Of a stretch of 64,000 nt of DNA, positions 35,241-47,400 are shown piece by piece. The first letter of the stretch is position 1, and the number at the start of each line of letters is the position of its first letter. The stretch covers positions 620,001 to 684,000 of the forward strand of contig NZ_LT615367.1 in the NCBI RefSeq assembly GCF_900095885.1, read 5' to 3'. The notes beneath the pieces were generated by a model, which saw nothing but the letters and a program-made list of their open reading frames with translations, was not told the DNA's origin and searched no databases. The translations under genes and the position numbers were made by a program. This DNA comes from Dickeya aquatica (lineage in GTDB: Bacteria; Pseudomonadota; Gammaproteobacteria; Enterobacterales; Enterobacteriaceae).

Positions 35241-38200
35241 TTACTTGACCACTTCCATCAGCTTACCGAAGCTATCCACTACGTCATACTTCACGTTTTC
35301 TGGAGCAAACTTCTTGTTGATCTCATCGAAGAACTTACGGGCACATTTAATCTTGGTAGCTTCAATAGGCCGTAAATCCAGTGACGACATCGAGCCCTTG
35401 GTCTCAGCAACGAAATACACATGCTTGACCGAGCCATCTTTGAAGGAAATGGCCCAATCGGGGTTGTAATCGCCGACAGGGGTTGGGATCAGAAAACCAC
35501 GTGGCAACTTGGCATATACCACCACATCCTTGCTGGTATCCAGCTCTTCGACAAACTTACGCTCAATCGCAGAGTCGGTAAGCACGTAATCATAGATGTG
35601 ATTTTGCAATTTATTCCCGGCCTTACTGAGATCCTGTTTGCTCTGTCCCGTGGTAAAAATGTCCAAATCAAACTTGTCTTCTAGCGTGTCATAGGCCAGA
35701 TGCTCGATAATGACATTGGCCTTTTGTTCGTTGACCAGGCGAATGGCTTCGGCAATGAAGCTTTCCGGGTTGCTCTTGAATTGTGCGAAGACGTCAGCAT
35801 TGAGGCCTTTAAGAATTTCGGCAACAGTTCGTCTTGTAAGCAGAGTCCCCTCTGATAACTTGCCAATCAGATCGTACTGCACAGCGGAGAGGATGGAGGC
35901 GTTGTGCGATTCTGTTTCGGTAACTTTCAGCTCGAAGGCATTACCCTTTTTGAGGCCATCGTAAGTTGCCGTATCAGTCTGCTCGCCACGGTGAATGGTG
36001 TATTGTAACGGCGTCACTCGTAACCCAGCATTGTTGTCATTGAGCGCCTTGATCGCATTGTTCACTAGCTCAACATCATCAAACAACACGCTGTAAGTAG
36101 CCTTGCGATTGATTCGCCCCCACAGCGCCTTGAATTCCTGCTTTTCAAAGTTGGCATTGGTCTGCAGTCTTTTGGGCTTGCGACCATCTTCTACCTGCAT
36201 GAGTTGGCTTTCGCTGAATACGCTATCAATCAGCTGGAATACCTGCTCTGCATAGGACTGCAGCTCGTCCGGCAATGCCTCCAGCGAGCCGTCTTTTTTA
36301 GCTTGATGGTACTTCTCCGTGATATTGCGCTTCTTATCGACGTAGCCGTTCTGGATCAGATAAAACTCGATGTCCGTGGCCTGGTCGTCCGATACCGTAA
36401 TCGGGCCTTCCTTCGTGTTCAGCATCTTGCCCGTAAAGTAGGCCTTGTCCGCCACACGCGGACGAGCTGACAAGGACTCGCTAATGTCCTTCTGCAAGGC
36501 GGTCACGAAGTCCTTGTAACTTTCGCTGGCCACGACTGTCAGTACGTTAATGTCATGAACAATGGACGGGTGATCCATGCGATCACCATTTTGATTAACG
36601 GACAAACGCAGGCCACGCCCGACCTCTTGGCGGCGTGAAATGGTGTTATCACTATGCTTGAGCGTGCAGATAACAAACACGTTCGGGTTATCCCAACCCT
36701 CACGCAAGGCCGAGTGTGAGAAGATAAAACGCACCGGCTCAGCTAGCGATAATAACCGTTCCTTGTCTTTGAGGATCAGATCATAAGCATCTACGTCATC
36801 CGACAAGCCTGCATTTTCACCGCGCGCAGCGACTTTGGGATCGGTGAGGCGCTTGCTCTTCTTGTCGATGGAAAAGTAGCCGTTGTGCGTCTTATCGGCC
36901 GCAATGCGGCGTAGATATTTAGCATAAGGGGTATCCCCCTCCATAAACCCATTATCAAACGCTTCTTGAAGGTGCTTGGCGTACTCTTCTTCAAAGATTT
37001 TTGCGTACTCTCCCTTTTCATCAGCAGCGGAGTAGTCCCGGTACCTGGCTACTTCGTCGATAAAGAACAATGAGAGAACCTTAACACCTTTATCGAAGAG
37101 CTCCATCTCCTTATCAAAGTGCGCCTTGATCGTCTCACGGATCTGAATACGGCGCAGCGCTATCTCGGAAATATCACCAGTCGCATCACCCACCGTCAGT
37201 TCTACGCCATTGGTAAAGCTCAAGGTGTCCGTATTGGCATTGATATCCGATACCACAAACCCATCGCGGTATTGATCCAGCTCATTCGATAGCACAAACA
37301 GATTGTCACCCTTGCCCAGTTTTCGAGTGACGCGCTTGATGTTGCCACCGCTGAGTTTCTGTTCGAACTCCACAACCGCGACTGGCGGTTTTTTGTTTGA
37401 GATTTCGATGGCTTGTAAATAGAGATAGGCATTGGTTCCCGCCAGTCCCTTCACCGAGATACCGCGCACCTCAATCTTCTTCACCAGCTTCTGGTTGTAA
37501 GCATCGAGCGCATCCAGGCGGTGGATCTTGTTATGTGTGGTCTTGTGGGTAGCGGAATAGCGCAACACCATCAACGGGTTGAAATTAGCCAAGGAATCCA
37601 GCGTTTTTCCCCCCTCCATCCGCTGCGGCTCATCGAGGATCAAGATGGGCCGGTTGGCGCTGATCACATCGATCGGGCGACGTGACTGAAAATCATCGAG
37701 CGCTTCATAGATGCGGCGGTTATCTTTGCCGGTGGCGTTAAACGCTTGTACGTTGATCACCATGACATTGATACCGGCATCGGAGGAGAAGCTCTCCAGA
37801 TGGTGCAACTGCTTAGAGTTGTAAATAAAGAAGCGCGCCTTTTTGTGGTAGGTCTCCAGAAAGTGCTCGGCCGTGATTTCCAGCGACTTGGCCACGCCTT
37901 CGCGGATGGCAATGCTCGGCACCACTATAACGAACTTGCTCCAGCCGTACTGTTTGTTCAACTCGAAGATCGTCTTTATGTAGCAATAGGTCTTGCCAGT
38001 ACCCGTTTCCATCTCGATATCAAGATTTAGCCTGGCGACCGTGGTCTTGGCCAAGCTCTCCGACAACGGCAGATTTTTCTGGCGCTGCGCTTGTTGGATA
38101 TTATCAAGCAAAGCAACCTCACTGAGGGTTAGCTCAACATTCTTAAAACCGGTATCTACTGCAAACAGATCACCCATGCCGTTCTTGGTATTACCAGGGT

Positions 38201-38312
38201 CAAGACGATAGCTCATGGCCGCATCAGAGGCCGGTGGCTGCCCCTGAAAAATATCGACGACCGCCTGCACGGCCGCAGCCTGATAGGGCTGATGTTTGAA
38301 TTTAAGTTTCAT
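35241..38312 (-). CDS. Type III restriction enzyme, Res subunit
   Basis: The 1023-residue protein is the ATP-dependent helicase/nuclease subunit that cuts DNA together with Mod. An SF2 helicase core carries METGTGKT (101-108), DEPQRM (227-232) and SATH (253-256). [20 protein letters not shown] and the [20 protein letters not shown] box make motifs V and VI. The C-terminal end has a PD-(D/E)xK nuclease (GDYNPDWAI, then FVAETKG). ATP-driven cleavage between two head-to-head sites is the family mechanism. It starts 10 bp after mod and is the last gene of the seven-gene operon. Confidence 0.9.
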   Translation of the reverse strand: MKLKFKHQPYQAAAVQAVVDIFQGQPPASDAAMSYRLDPGNTKNGMGDLFAVDTGFKNVELTLSEVALLDNIQQAQRQKNLPLSESLAKTTVARLNLDIEMETGTGKTYCYIKTIFELNKQYGWSKFVIVVPSIAIREGVAKSLEITAEHFLETYHKKARFFIYNSKQLHHLESFSSDAGINVMVINVQAFNATGKDNRRIYEALDDFQSRRPIDVISANRPILILDEPQRMEGGKTLDSLANFNPLMVLRYSATHKTTHNKIHRLDALDAYNQKLVKKIEVRGISVKGLAGTNAYLYLQAIEISNKKPPVAVVEFEQKLSGGNIKRVTRKLGKGDNLFVLSNELDQYRDGFVVSDINANTDTLSFTNGVELTVGDATGDISEIALRRIQIRETIKAHFDKEMELFDKGVKVLSLFFIDEVARYRDYSAADEKGEYAKIFEEEYAKHLQEAFDNGFMEGDTPYAKYLRRIAADKTHNGYFSIDKKSKRLTDPKVAARGENAGLSDDVDAYDLILKDKERLLSLAEPVRFIFSHSALREGWDNPNVFVICTLKHSDNTISRRQEVGRGLRLSVNQNGDRMDHPSIVHDINVLTVVASESYKDFVTALQKDISESLSARPRVADKAYFTGKMLNTKEGPITVSDDQATDIEFYLIQNGYVDKKRNITEKYHQAKKDGSLEALPDELQSYAEQVFQLIDSVFSESQLMQVEDGRKPKRLQTNANFEKQEFKALWGRINRKATYSVLFDDVELVNNAIKALNDNNAGLRVTPLQYTIHRGEQTDTATYDGLKKGNAFELKVTETESHNASILSAVQYDLIGKLSEGTLLTRRTVAEILKGLNADVFAQFKSNPESFIAEAIRLVNEQKANVIIEHLAYDTLEDKFDLDIFTTGQSKQDLSKAGNKLQNHIYDYVLTDSAIERKFVEELDTSKDVVVYAKLPRGFLIPTPVGDYNPDWAISFKDGSVKHVYFVAETKGSMSSLDLRPIEATKIKCARKFFDEINKKFAPENVKYDVVDSFGKLMEVVK

Positions 38313-38322
38313 TGCGCGCCCC

Positions 38323-40341
38323 TCAGATACATTTCACTTCGGTAGCGGGCGACAAGAGCTTGAAAATCTGCTCGACGTTGATCTTGATCGCGCTGTTCTT
38401 GTAGCCCGCGTCGCGGAACACCACGCGCAGCGGCTGATGCTTGGCCAGTTCCTTCACAAAGGCTTCGTCGATACTACCGCTGGCGTCGAAGCAGGCGGCC
38501 AGGGCATTGCCATCGACAAAGAACACATCTTTACCTTGAATAGACTGTTTGTTGATGGGCAGGGCTAGATCGACGCCCCAATCCAGCATCACTTGGAACA
38601 GCAGGTCTTCAGGAGTGCGGTCGGGCTTGATGTTGTCAACGAACAGGTCGAGTTTGGCTTTGTCGAGCGCATCGGGCGTGTAGTAGACGTCGGCCAAGTT
38701 GGACGTATCTACCCGCAAAGAACGGAATCCAACGTCGGCTCTCTGACCTGACGGTTCAGCGCTTGAAGCAATCGACGCACCCGCTTTGCAGATTCGCGCC
38801 CGAGAGAGTTCCGCAATGGATTTATAGCCCTCTTTTGCTGCTTCTGACTTAGGATCAGGTACTTCATCAAGCTGCACCAAAATGAACCGGCGGTTTCCTC
38901 CATCTTCCGAATTGGCTTGCATAACGGCATGCGCCGTCGTCGCTGAGCCCGCAAAAAAATCGAGCACAACAGCGTCGCGAGTATTATTCGCCCACTTAAT
39001 CAACTGCTTAATTAGACGTACGGGTTTCTTGCCATTCGCATATGCAATACCACCTTCCTTGGCAACGTTCCCCATGTCTTGGTGGAAACCTTTCCAAAGA
39101 TCTCCCCGTATGACAGTTCTACCAAATCTAGGTTTGTAGTCATCAGACATTCGGAAGTTGAGGGAAAGTGGCATCAAGGCTTGCAGCGAGCCGTTAGCAA
39201 GTGTCGTTAGAAAATAGGTTCTATGGTCGACCTCAAAAGACTCCCATCGACCAATTTGGGTGGATTTCCCAGCTGCAGATACTGGCGCTCGATCGATACG
39301 TGCAATTTTCGCGAGATTCTTCGTGATAAAGGATTTGGCTGAATCAGATACGGCCAACAGCTTGTCCATATTCTTGATGCTAAATGAACCTCGCTCCACT
39401 AGTTCGAAGCGTCGAATGTCAGCCCCAACCTCCTTGTCCGCGATTAGTTGCTCTGCAAGGCTACCCAACGTTCCGTCTTCGTAAAGCCAAGCTGTGTAGT
39501 GCGTATCGTACGAGTCGATACCGTCTAAAAGAGGGGTGTGTGGGGTGCTATCAAATGCAGCCGATTTTCTATATACATGGACGAATTCAACGTTTTTTAC
39601 AATCGTTCCTTGTTGTGCATTAACTGTTTTTGGCCCGGAGGTTGTCGACATTTCCACGGCAATTGTGTCAATGAAGTTTCCCTCCCCAAAAATCTCGTCA
39701 AGGATATGCTTCAGATTCGCAGATTCATTGTCATCAATTGAAAGAAATATAACCCCGTCATCAGCTAGAAGGCTCCTCGCGAGCTTTAGCCGTGGGTAAA
39801 TCATGCTCAACCAGTCAGAATGGAAACGTCCATTTGACTCGCTGTTGGCAACAAGTCTGTTTCCATGAGTGTCTTTTTGATTCGAACGAAGAAGATATTC
39901 CTCTGAGTTCTCAGCGAAGTCGTCTTCGTAAATAAAATCACTGCCCGTGTTGTATGGTGGATCGACATAGATCAACTTGACCTTGCCGAGATAGGTTTCT
40001 TGCAACAACTTGAGCGCCTCAAGGTTATCGCCTTCGATAAACAGATTCTTCGTAGTATCGAATTCAACGCTCTCCTCTCGCACCGGGCGCAGCGTTTTAG
40101 CAATCGGCGCGTTGGCCGTAAGCAAGGCTTCACGTTTGCCCGGCCAGTTCAGGTGGTAGCGTTCCTGTGGTCCCTCGACAATCGAATCTGCCAGTTCCTG
40201 CCGTAATTGGTCAAAATCTACCGCCAGTTTCACTGTACCGTCCTCGCCCTTGGCTTCGGTGACGCAGCCAGGAAACAGATCGCGAATGCGGGCGATGTTG
40301 TCCTGCGTGAGATTGGGTGAATGCATTTTTAGCTTTTCCAT
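38323..40341 (-). CDS. Type III DNA methyltransferase, Mod subunit
   Basis: Mod recognises the site and adds a methyl group to adenine N6, and it guides Res. This is a beta-class N6 MTase: VDPPYNT catalytic motif (about residues 126-132 of the 672-residue product) comes before the SAM motif [12 protein letters not shown] near the middle, and the variable target-recognition region lies between them. AGGAGG nine bases before ATG 40341 fixes the start; an in-frame ATG 24 bases upstream has no site. It lies 59 bp after the DUF2130 gene. The recognition sequence cannot be read from the protein. Confidence 0.9.
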   Translation of the reverse strand: MEKLKMHSPNLTQDNIARIRDLFPGCVTEAKGEDGTVKLAVDFDQLRQELADSIVEGPQERYHLNWPGKREALLTANAPIAKTLRPVREESVEFDTTKNLFIEGDNLEALKLLQETYLGKVKLIYVDPPYNTGSDFIYEDDFAENSEEYLLRSNQKDTHGNRLVANSESNGRFHSDWLSMIYPRLKLARSLLADDGVIFLSIDDNESANLKHILDEIFGEGNFIDTIAVEMSTTSGPKTVNAQQGTIVKNVEFVHVYRKSAAFDSTPHTPLLDGIDSYDTHYTAWLYEDGTLGSLAEQLIADKEVGADIRRFELVERGSFSIKNMDKLLAVSDSAKSFITKNLAKIARIDRAPVSAAGKSTQIGRWESFEVDHRTYFLTTLANGSLQALMPLSLNFRMSDDYKPRFGRTVIRGDLWKGFHQDMGNVAKEGGIAYANGKKPVRLIKQLIKWANNTRDAVVLDFFAGSATTAHAVMQANSEDGGNRRFILVQLDEVPDPKSEAAKEGYKSIAELSRARICKAGASIASSAEPSGQRADVGFRSLRVDTSNLADVYYTPDALDKAKLDLFVDNIKPDRTPEDLLFQVMLDWGVDLALPINKQSIQGKDVFFVDGNALAACFDASGSIDEAFVKELAKHQPLRVVFRDAGYKNSAIKINVEQIFKLLSPATEVKCI

Positions 40342-40400
40342 GTTCTTTTCCTCCTGACGCCGCACTATTGCGCAGTGTCCTAATTCTTTCTGGGCTGGCT

Positions 40401-41816
40401 TTATTCGGCGTCAGAATTGTTTTGGTGTTTGAGCTCGGCAAATTTGGCGGCCATTGTTGGGTTGCCGCGGGTGAGCCGCTTGACTGTCAGGTCTTCAGCT
40501 TTATCGTTGGCAAGCCGTAGATTGTTAGCCGACTTGTGCAGGGCTTCTTTGGTCTTTTCAAGATCCTTGATGGCTTCGTCGATGCGCTTGACCGCTTCTT
40601 CAAACCCATCTGAAGCCAAACGCCAGTTGCGACCGAATGCAGTCTTGAAGTCATCGAGCTGGGTTTCAAATTGGGTGATGTCGATGTTCTGCGCCTTCAC
40701 CAGCGCCAACTCGGACTTGTATTGAAGTGACTTCATCGCCGCATTGCGTAGCAGCGTGATGATGGGGATGAAGAACTGTGGCCGAACGACGTACATCTTC
40801 GGGTAGCGGTGAAACACGTCAACGATCCCGGCGTTGTAAAGCTCACTGTCGGGCTCCAGCAGGGATACCAGCACGGCGTATTCGCAGCCTTTTTCGGTGC
40901 GGTCCTTGTCGAGCTCCTTGAAGAAGTCTTCGTTTTTCTTCTTGGTGGCTGTTTCGTCACCTTCATTCTTCATCTCGAACATGATCGAGACGATCTCGGT
41001 GCCTGCATCATCCATATCCCGGAAGATGTAGTCGCCCTTGCTGCCGGTACGCACGTCGTTGTCTTTTTCGAAGTAGGCCTTTGGGAATGCGGTGGCCCGG
41101 AGACGGTTAAACTCAATCTCGCAATGCTGCTCCAGGGTTTCCCCAATCATCTTGGTCGACAGCCGTGCCTTCATGTCCCGAAGACGCACAATCTCACCAT
41201 CGCGATCCTTGAGCTGTGTTTCGTATTTATCTTTGAGTGCAGTCTCGGCAAGTTGCTTTTCCAGTGCAGCTCGATCTAGTCCGCTCTTGAGTTCGTCACG
41301 TTCCTTCGTCACCACGCTGACCGCTTCGGTGAGCGCGAGCTTTTGGGCAACTTCGCCCGCTGCAAGCTTGGCCTGCAGACGCTGAATCTCCGCATCCTTG
41401 GTGGCCTCGGCTTGCTGTAGATCACTTAATCGCTTCGCCTCGGCCAGTTGAGCTTTAGTTTCATTCTCTTGCTGTGCTTTTTCCAGTGCGTTCGCCAGCG
41501 CATCGCGATCTTTTTCTACCGCGCTCAGCGCCTCACTGACAGCAAGTTTTTGCGCAACCTCTCCTGCATCCAACCTGGCTTTTAATGCCTGGATTTCGGC
41601 ATCCTTTGCAGAAGCAGCCTTCTGCAATTCGCTGGTAACCTTAGCTTGAGCCAGTTCGACCGCGTTTTGCTTGTCCCTTTCGGCCAGCTCAAGGCGTTCA
41701 TGTAGCTGCTTCTCAAAGTCAGCATCGCGAACCTGTTTAAGAATGTCTGCGTAACCAGCTTCATCAATCTTGAAAGCCTTGCCGCAATGGGGGCAGATGA
41801 TTTCATGCATAGTCAT
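40401..41816 (-). CDS. DUF2130 coiled-coil protein, nuclease-fold
   Basis: The 471-residue protein begins with a CPHC knuckle (Cys8, Cys11). A long coiled coil (~residues 30-215) includes a 69-residue duplication ([12 protein letters not shown]... and [12 protein letters not shown]...). The DUF2130 domain is a restriction-endonuclease-like fold: GSKGDYIF with Asp262, then FEMKNE with Glu281 and Lys283, a D...ExK site. DUF2130 proteins are often near Mod or SbcC-like genes. The ATG overlaps the OLD stop (ATGA). It could act as a scaffold and nuclease within the operon; this is inference. Confidence 0.78.
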   Translation of the reverse strand: MTMHEIICPHCGKAFKIDEAGYADILKQVRDADFEKQLHERLELAERDKQNAVELAQAKVTSELQKAASAKDAEIQALKARLDAGEVAQKLAVSEALSAVEKDRDALANALEKAQQENETKAQLAEAKRLSDLQQAEATKDAEIQRLQAKLAAGEVAQKLALTEAVSVVTKERDELKSGLDRAALEKQLAETALKDKYETQLKDRDGEIVRLRDMKARLSTKMIGETLEQHCEIEFNRLRATAFPKAYFEKDNDVRTGSKGDYIFRDMDDAGTEIVSIMFEMKNEGDETATKKKNEDFFKELDKDRTEKGCEYAVLVSLLEPDSELYNAGIVDVFHRYPKMYVVRPQFFIPIITLLRNAAMKSLQYKSELALVKAQNIDITQFETQLDDFKTAFGRNWRLASDGFEEAVKRIDEAIKDLEKTKEALHKSANNLRLANDKAEDLTVKRLTRGNPTMAAKFAELKHQNNSDAE

Positions 41817-43693
41817 TTTCCTTCTACCTTGGCCAAAATTTGCTGGAGCATCTCTGGCACCGCCCCTGCGGCTTTGAGTGTCGCCGTGCGGTATGCGAGT
41901 TGATTCTTCGAGAGACTGATACCTGTGGCAACCTCGATTTCACTGCAGGCGGCTAGCCACTCAGGCCAGTTGGCTACGAGAAATGATTCCAGATGGTCTT
42001 CAAAAATGGCGACTGTGTCGCCGACGACAGCTTCCGGAAAATCCTCTTCAGTAATGCCGAAGTATTTCAGAGTGGTCCGGTTTTCCCGGGCGTTTTTTGC
42101 AAGTTCTTCATCGATCTTGTTTTGCTGTTTTCCTTTGGCTTTTGCTCGTGCCGCACATGCTCTGTCAGCATCGAAAAGCGCATAAACCGGGATACCGAGT
42201 GCGGACAGGATGGCATGGACAAGAGGGATCGACGTCTTGCCTCCGACTGGGACAATGGAAATGCCAGCGGCTTCAAGCGCACCAAGAGATATTTTGTCGC
42301 CTATACCGTGGAACACCGATGACTCGGTGGTACCCTCCACAAGAAAAGCGCGATGGGCAAAGAGGGCTACAGCCAGCTGATCTGAAACGATGCCATCTAA
42401 CTGACGTTCGACAACATCAGTGTTCACTATCTGGTGCAGTCTGGTCTTTACATCATCAACGGAGGCAAAGTGGATAGTCACAGCCGGAGTCTCTCCAGAT
42501 GATCGCGTCAATCGCCTGACTTGATCAAAATGGCGGGCCTCAAGAAAATAAGGGCTGTGTGTCGCATACGTCACCTGGATACACTTGTCGGGATCTTCGA
42601 CAAGTGAGCGGAGCACTTTTGCAAACGCCTGTGCCTGAATCGGGTGCTGAAAGAGTTCTGGCTCCTCGATTGCCAAGCAGATGACCCCGTTGGCTGATGC
42701 AGAGCCGGACTGTGCCAAGAGCTGGAGCGCCGAGATCAAAATCGTCCGCTGAAAACCATGCCCCTGTCGCTCTACCGCTGTTTCGGTTGTGCCATCGAGC
42801 ACGGCTACTTCGAACGTGGTCTTGGGGGCTTTGAGCTCCACCTCTGCCGGGGCAACAGTGACTGCCCGACCCGGTGAATAGGACGCAACGACCGCGTTAA
42901 GCTGAGTCGTCATGACATCAAGTTGTGCTTTGAATTTCTCGTCGTACACCTTTTGCTGTTGTGTTCGTGATTCCTCGACGATCTTCGCAATCTCTTCATC
43001 AGCTGAAGCACGATCAACCGAACGCTCAAGAATGCGTCCAATGATGCTCGACTTTCCGTCGATTGATTCTTCACTTGCGCGAAGGTCTGCAGTCACCAGC
43101 ACGAAATCGAAAAGGCCACTCATCTTGCCGCCGCTGTTGAAACCGAAAAAGTTGGTCTGCAATGATTCGGGGGCGTCTACGAGTAGTTCTGTATGTGATG
43201 CTTCCCAAGTAGTCATTGCCTGGTCAATGGCTGTACCGGTAGTGGCTGTAGGAAGCTCCAGCTCTGGGCGACTAGTTCTGAGATTGGTATAAAGCTCCCT
43301 CTTCGCCGCTACACCATTTGCAGTTTTGATTGCGTTGAACTCTGGGAATCCCTTTGCGTTTGCAGAGAGCACATCGGTGCCGTCAGCCGCACGGCGCTTC
43401 CACGCCGTGAATGTAGCTGCGCCCTCTGGAGTGTACTTACCAAGCGCCTCCCGATCCTTTTCGGTGAGATCTGCGAACGTGACTTGCACCTCGATGTCTT
43501 CGTTAGTCTCTCCAAAAGAGCAGTCTTTCTCTGTCAGCGAGCCGGGCTTGCCGTTAAAGAACCAATCGAGTGCATGTAGCACTGTCGACTTGCCAGCGCC
43601 ATTGGGCCCTATGAACGTCGTAACGGAGTCGAAGGGAATCGTGACGTCTTTGAGTGCCCGGAAGTTCTTGATGCCAACGGATTGAATCTTCAT
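41813..43693 (-). CDS. OLD-family ATPase with TOPRIM nuclease domain
   Basis: The 626-residue protein has an SMC/ABC-type ATPase: GPNGAGKST Walker A (29-37), a coiled middle, a Q-x-HGFQRT-like signature, and [11 protein letters not shown] (Walker B/D-loop, 341-351). The C-terminal TOPRIM half has FLVEGTTE (Glu453) and the FDAD metal motif (508-510). This is the OLD/GajA/AriA architecture, known in phage-defence nucleases such as Gabija and in PARIS sensors. No UvrD-like GajB partner is adjacent; a larger SNF2 helicase and DUF4391 are instead. It begins 30 bp after DUF4391 with an AAGG site. Confidence 0.85.
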   Translation of the reverse strand: MKIQSVGIKNFRALKDVTIPFDSVTTFIGPNGAGKSTVLHALDWFFNGKPGSLTEKDCSFGETNEDIEVQVTFADLTEKDREALGKYTPEGAATFTAWKRRAADGTDVLSANAKGFPEFNAIKTANGVAAKRELYTNLRTSRPELELPTATTGTAIDQAMTTWEASHTELLVDAPESLQTNFFGFNSGGKMSGLFDFVLVTADLRASEESIDGKSSIIGRILERSVDRASADEEIAKIVEESRTQQQKVYDEKFKAQLDVMTTQLNAVVASYSPGRAVTVAPAEVELKAPKTTFEVAVLDGTTETAVERQGHGFQRTILISALQLLAQSGSASANGVICLAIEEPELFQHPIQAQAFAKVLRSLVEDPDKCIQVTYATHSPYFLEARHFDQVRRLTRSSGETPAVTIHFASVDDVKTRLHQIVNTDVVERQLDGIVSDQLAVALFAHRAFLVEGTTESSVFHGIGDKISLGALEAAGISIVPVGGKTSIPLVHAILSALGIPVYALFDADRACAARAKAKGKQQNKIDEELAKNARENRTTLKYFGITEEDFPEAVVGDTVAIFEDHLESFLVANWPEWLAACSEIEVATGISLSKNQLAYRTATLKAAGAVPEMLQQILAKVEGK

Positions 43694-43723
43694 TTCAGTT
43701 TTATTCCTTTACACCTGTTGTTA

Positions 43724-44413
43724 TCAATGTTTGAGCTCTTCCAGTTCAACTTTCAACATCCGCAGTTCGGCGTTGATCTCTACCTTGCGGTTGAATTGTT
43801 TTTCTTTTGCAAGTCTACTTGCGGCTTTCTCAACTTCACGCCGCTTGGCTGCAACCAGTTCGACGCGTGCGACCAAGCCCGCGAGACTTTCTTGTGGGCG
43901 CGCGGGAGTGGGGATCAGACGGTGAAGCATCTGCTCATACAAGCCGCCCAAGTTGAGTGCCAAGGGCATGGCAGCGCGCTCACAGTCACTCGGCAACCAG
44001 ACTGTTGCAAAGTAGTCACTCAAGACCCAACGACTGGCGTCTGACTCATTGGGGCGTTTGTATGCAGCGATTACCTGTGTTCGGCCATCAAAGCTTAGCT
44101 CGAAGATGATGGGAAACGGCACCGCGCCATCAATGCAACGCAAAACGTCTATATTCAGCTCAGATGTCTTAAGCTGGATCGAGAAAATCTGAAGCTCTGG
44201 TACTCCCGGCCTGGCGGGCAGGTTGATCGTTTCCGGGGCCAACTTGTATTGCCAGACGATCTGCTCCACCTGCTCGACGAACAAGTCCTTCAACCTTGTG
44301 TTGGCACCGCTGTGTTCGTAGATTTTGTTCTTTGGCAGGGTGCGGCCAAAAGCGGCTTGCTTCGGGTAGTTGATGAATGCGGCGTTCGACTCGAATCGGG
44401 CGTGCAAACTCAT
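43724..44413 (-). CDS. DUF4391 domain protein
   Basis: The 229-residue protein matches DUF4391: PKNKIYEHSGANTRLKDLFV, then EQVEQIVWQYKLAPETINLP, and a C-terminal coiled-coil tail (KRREVEKAASRLAKEKQFNR). DUF4391 genes are typically next to SNF2-type helicases in defence loci, but the biochemical role is unknown. GGAGG lies seven bases before the ATG, which overlaps the helicase stop by four bases (ATGA), so the two proteins are probably made in fixed ratio. Confidence 0.78.
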   Translation of the reverse strand: MSLHARFESNAAFINYPKQAAFGRTLPKNKIYEHSGANTRLKDLFVEQVEQIVWQYKLAPETINLPARPGVPELQIFSIQLKTSELNIDVLRCIDGAVPFPIIFELSFDGRTQVIAAYKRPNESDASRWVLSDYFATVWLPSDCERAAMPLALNLGGLYEQMLHRLIPTPARPQESLAGLVARVELVAAKRREVEKAASRLAKEKQFNRKVEINAELRMLKVELEELKH

Positions 44414-47400
44414 CCGGCCTCCTGAATCACGATGAGGGTGATCAGTTCGAAGTCGTCCAGCCCGGCGATGGTATTGACCAGCGCGGTGGTTTTACCGCCG
44501 CTGAACAGGCTGTCCAGATCCTTCTCTTCCTTCACCTTAATCATTGAGCGGATGGCCTTGCCAAGCAGATCCGAATACACCTGCATCTTGCGGCCATCGG
44601 CCGTTTCCTCGTTGAATAGGAGACAGGCATCTGTAATAGGCTGGGCTTGTCCCTTGCAGCAACTGCGCACCAGATCCAGCAAACGCTTGACCTCGGTATG
44701 ATCGTGAATGACTTCACCTTCGCGGTTGATGTAGACGAGGTAGTAAGGGTGCAGACGGTTGTGCTGGCTGACATTGACGCTCGGATTGCGGTTGCGCAGC
44801 GTGAAGATCACGCCCGGGCGCAGGCCCAACTCCGGCTTGGCAGGCACCACAGTATGTATGCCGCTTGGCACGTTGCTCAATTCGCCATTGGCTTTCACAT
44901 AGTTGAGCAAGTCCATTCGGAAGTCATTGAGCCCGAGATCAGTGATCGACACGCCAGTCTTCAGGTCTTCCAGCTCGATCACTTCCTCTTGCAAACGTCG
45001 CAATTGCTCTTTGCGATAAGACACGTCGTTGGCTTGGGCGCTCAACACGTTGTCATCGCCGGTGGCCGTGACGTCGGCAATCATCATCCGGTTCTCAACC
45101 CGTTCCTTCAGGTTGATGTATTCGTCCAGCGAGATGTCTGGCCAGTAGTTGACCAGTTGGATGCTGCTGTTGGGCGAACCGATACGATCCACGCGGCCGA
45201 AGCGCTGGATGATGCGCACGGGATTCCAGTGGATGTCGTAGTTGATGAGGTAGTCGCAGTCCTGCAGGTTCTGGCCTTCAGAGATACAATCGGTGCCGAT
45301 CAATAAGTCAATTTCTGCCGCCTCATTCGGCAGTACAATGGTTTTCTCCTTCGAGTGCGGCGAGAAGAGGGTGAGAAGTTCCTGAAAGTCGTAGCTCTTC
45401 TTGAGCGTGGACTTCGGCGCACCTTTGCCAGTGACTTTCGCGCTGTGCAAGGTCTGTGTGGCCAGCAATTCCGGAGCCAAATTGGCATACAGATAGTCAG
45501 CGGTGTCGGCGAAGGCGGTAAAGATTAGCACCTTCTTGTTGCCGGGATTCAGCGGCGCTGCGATCTTCTCCAGAACCAGTGCCTTCAGATGCTGCAGTTT
45601 GGCATCATCGGCAGCCTTGATCTTGTTCATCGACGTCAGCAAGGCATCAATGATTTCCAGATCGACCTTCAGCTCATGCTCCCATGAAGGCAAGTCCATA
45701 TCGGCGAGGCTGATTTTGACCTTGCCGCCGATCTCGCTTTCGCTAATGTTAGGCAAGTCGTCGTCTGCGTCGAGGTTCTCTAACTGGTCGGTCAGGTCAT
45801 TGATTCTGCTGTCAATGCCACTGAGGTCGCCAGTTTGATTGAAAGCGCTGATCTTGCCCAGCGTATTCGTGTGGTTCGAACGCAGGGACTGGAGTGTCAA
45901 GCGGAAGGACTCAATCGAGCTTTCTAGGCGCTTGAGCAAGTTGGTCGTCATCAATGCCTGCAGACTCTTTTCGCGGTCGACTTGCTTAAGCTTGCCTTTG
46001 CCTGCGACCTGAGTGTCATACATCTCCTCGTACTTCTTGAGCCGACTGGGCAGAATGTAGCTGATCGGGGCGTAAACGGCGAGCTTGAGCAAAGACAACT
46101 GCTCGAAGATCTCGTTGAAGCTCATCACATCCGTTCGCTGCGTGAGCGGACAGTGGAACGACAAGGGTTTGCGGCGCTCGGGGAATTGACCGATTTCCTT
46201 GGTGTCGTAGAAGGTCTGGATATGCTTGCGCGAGCGTGCGATGGTGACGCTGTCGAGCAATTCGAAGAAATCGAAGTCCAACGAATCCAAGATGGCCCGC
46301 GCTGTGCGATCTTCCGATGGAAGCTTTGCCCATGCATTGAAGCTGGCCTGCGCACCACGGAAAATGTCCTCTACCGTCTTGCCGGTGCGCAGCTTCTTGC
46401 TGAGGTTCTCGGAGTCGCCCTCGTAGGCCAGTGCTAGTTGGTTGCGCAGGTCATTGAAGCGGTTGTTCACCGGGGTGGCTGAAAGCATCAGCACCTTGGT
46501 TTTCACGCCCTCCTTGATGACCTTGTTCATCAGCTTCTGGTAGCGGGTTTCCTTGTCCTTGTAGGCGTCATTGTTGCGGAAGTTGTGCGACTCGTCGATG
46601 ACGACGAGGTCGTAGTTGCCCCAGTTGATGCGATTCAGCGGTGTGCCGAACGACTCACCGCCCGTACGGCTGAGGTCGGTATGACAAAGCACGTCGTAGT
46701 TGAACCGGTCGCGAGCAAATATGTTGGTCTTGAGGTTGCGGCTGTAGTTTAGCCAGTTGTCTGCCAGCTTCTTGGGGCATAACACCAGAACTGACTTGTT
46801 GCGCAGTTCGTAATACTTTACCACGGCCAGCGCGGTGAAAGTCTTGCCCAAGCCCACGCTGTCGGCCAGGATGCAGCCGCTGTAGCTCTCAAGTTTGTTG
46901 ATGATCCCGGTGGCAGCATCTTTCTGGTAGTTGAAGAGTTTGTTCCAGATGAGCGTGTCTTGATAGCCCGTGCGGTCGTTCGGCAGGACATCCTCGTTGA
47001 TGTCGTCCAGAAACTCATTGAAGATATTGTAGAGCATCAGGAAGTAGATGCTCTCGGGCGAGTTTTCCTGGTAGACGGACGCAATATGGTCGCAGATCTG
47101 CGCCGTTACATCCTCCAGCTTATCGCGGTCTTGCCAGATCTGGTTAAACAGACTGAGATAGGCCGCCGTAAACGTCGGCTCGTCCATCTTGTTGACGAGG
47201 TTGGAGACCGCGTTGCCCTGCTGGTAGCCGAGATCGACGGCGGTAAAGCCGTGCAGTGGCATGTAGGCAGTCTCAACGGCAGCAGCCTGAACACAAGCAA
47301 ACTGCTGCATTGGTGCTTTGCTGCGATTGGACTTAAATGTTGCCTTGCGCCGCATCCAATCCGCGCACTCTTTTGCAATTGCGCGCTGGGTCAGTTTGTT

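Noticed and set aside
40809..41279. 156-codon plus-strand frame inside the DUF2130 gene
   Set aside because: The opposite strand encodes a conserved family with correct starts and overlaps; this frame has no ribosome site.
41813..43693. Gabija system (GajA)
   Set aside because: The OLD protein fits GajA in architecture, but no UvrD-like GajB gene is adjacent and it is embedded in a different operon.
44647..45306. 219-codon plus-strand frame inside the helicase gene
   Set aside because: It is antisense to helicase motifs V and VI and has no independent support.
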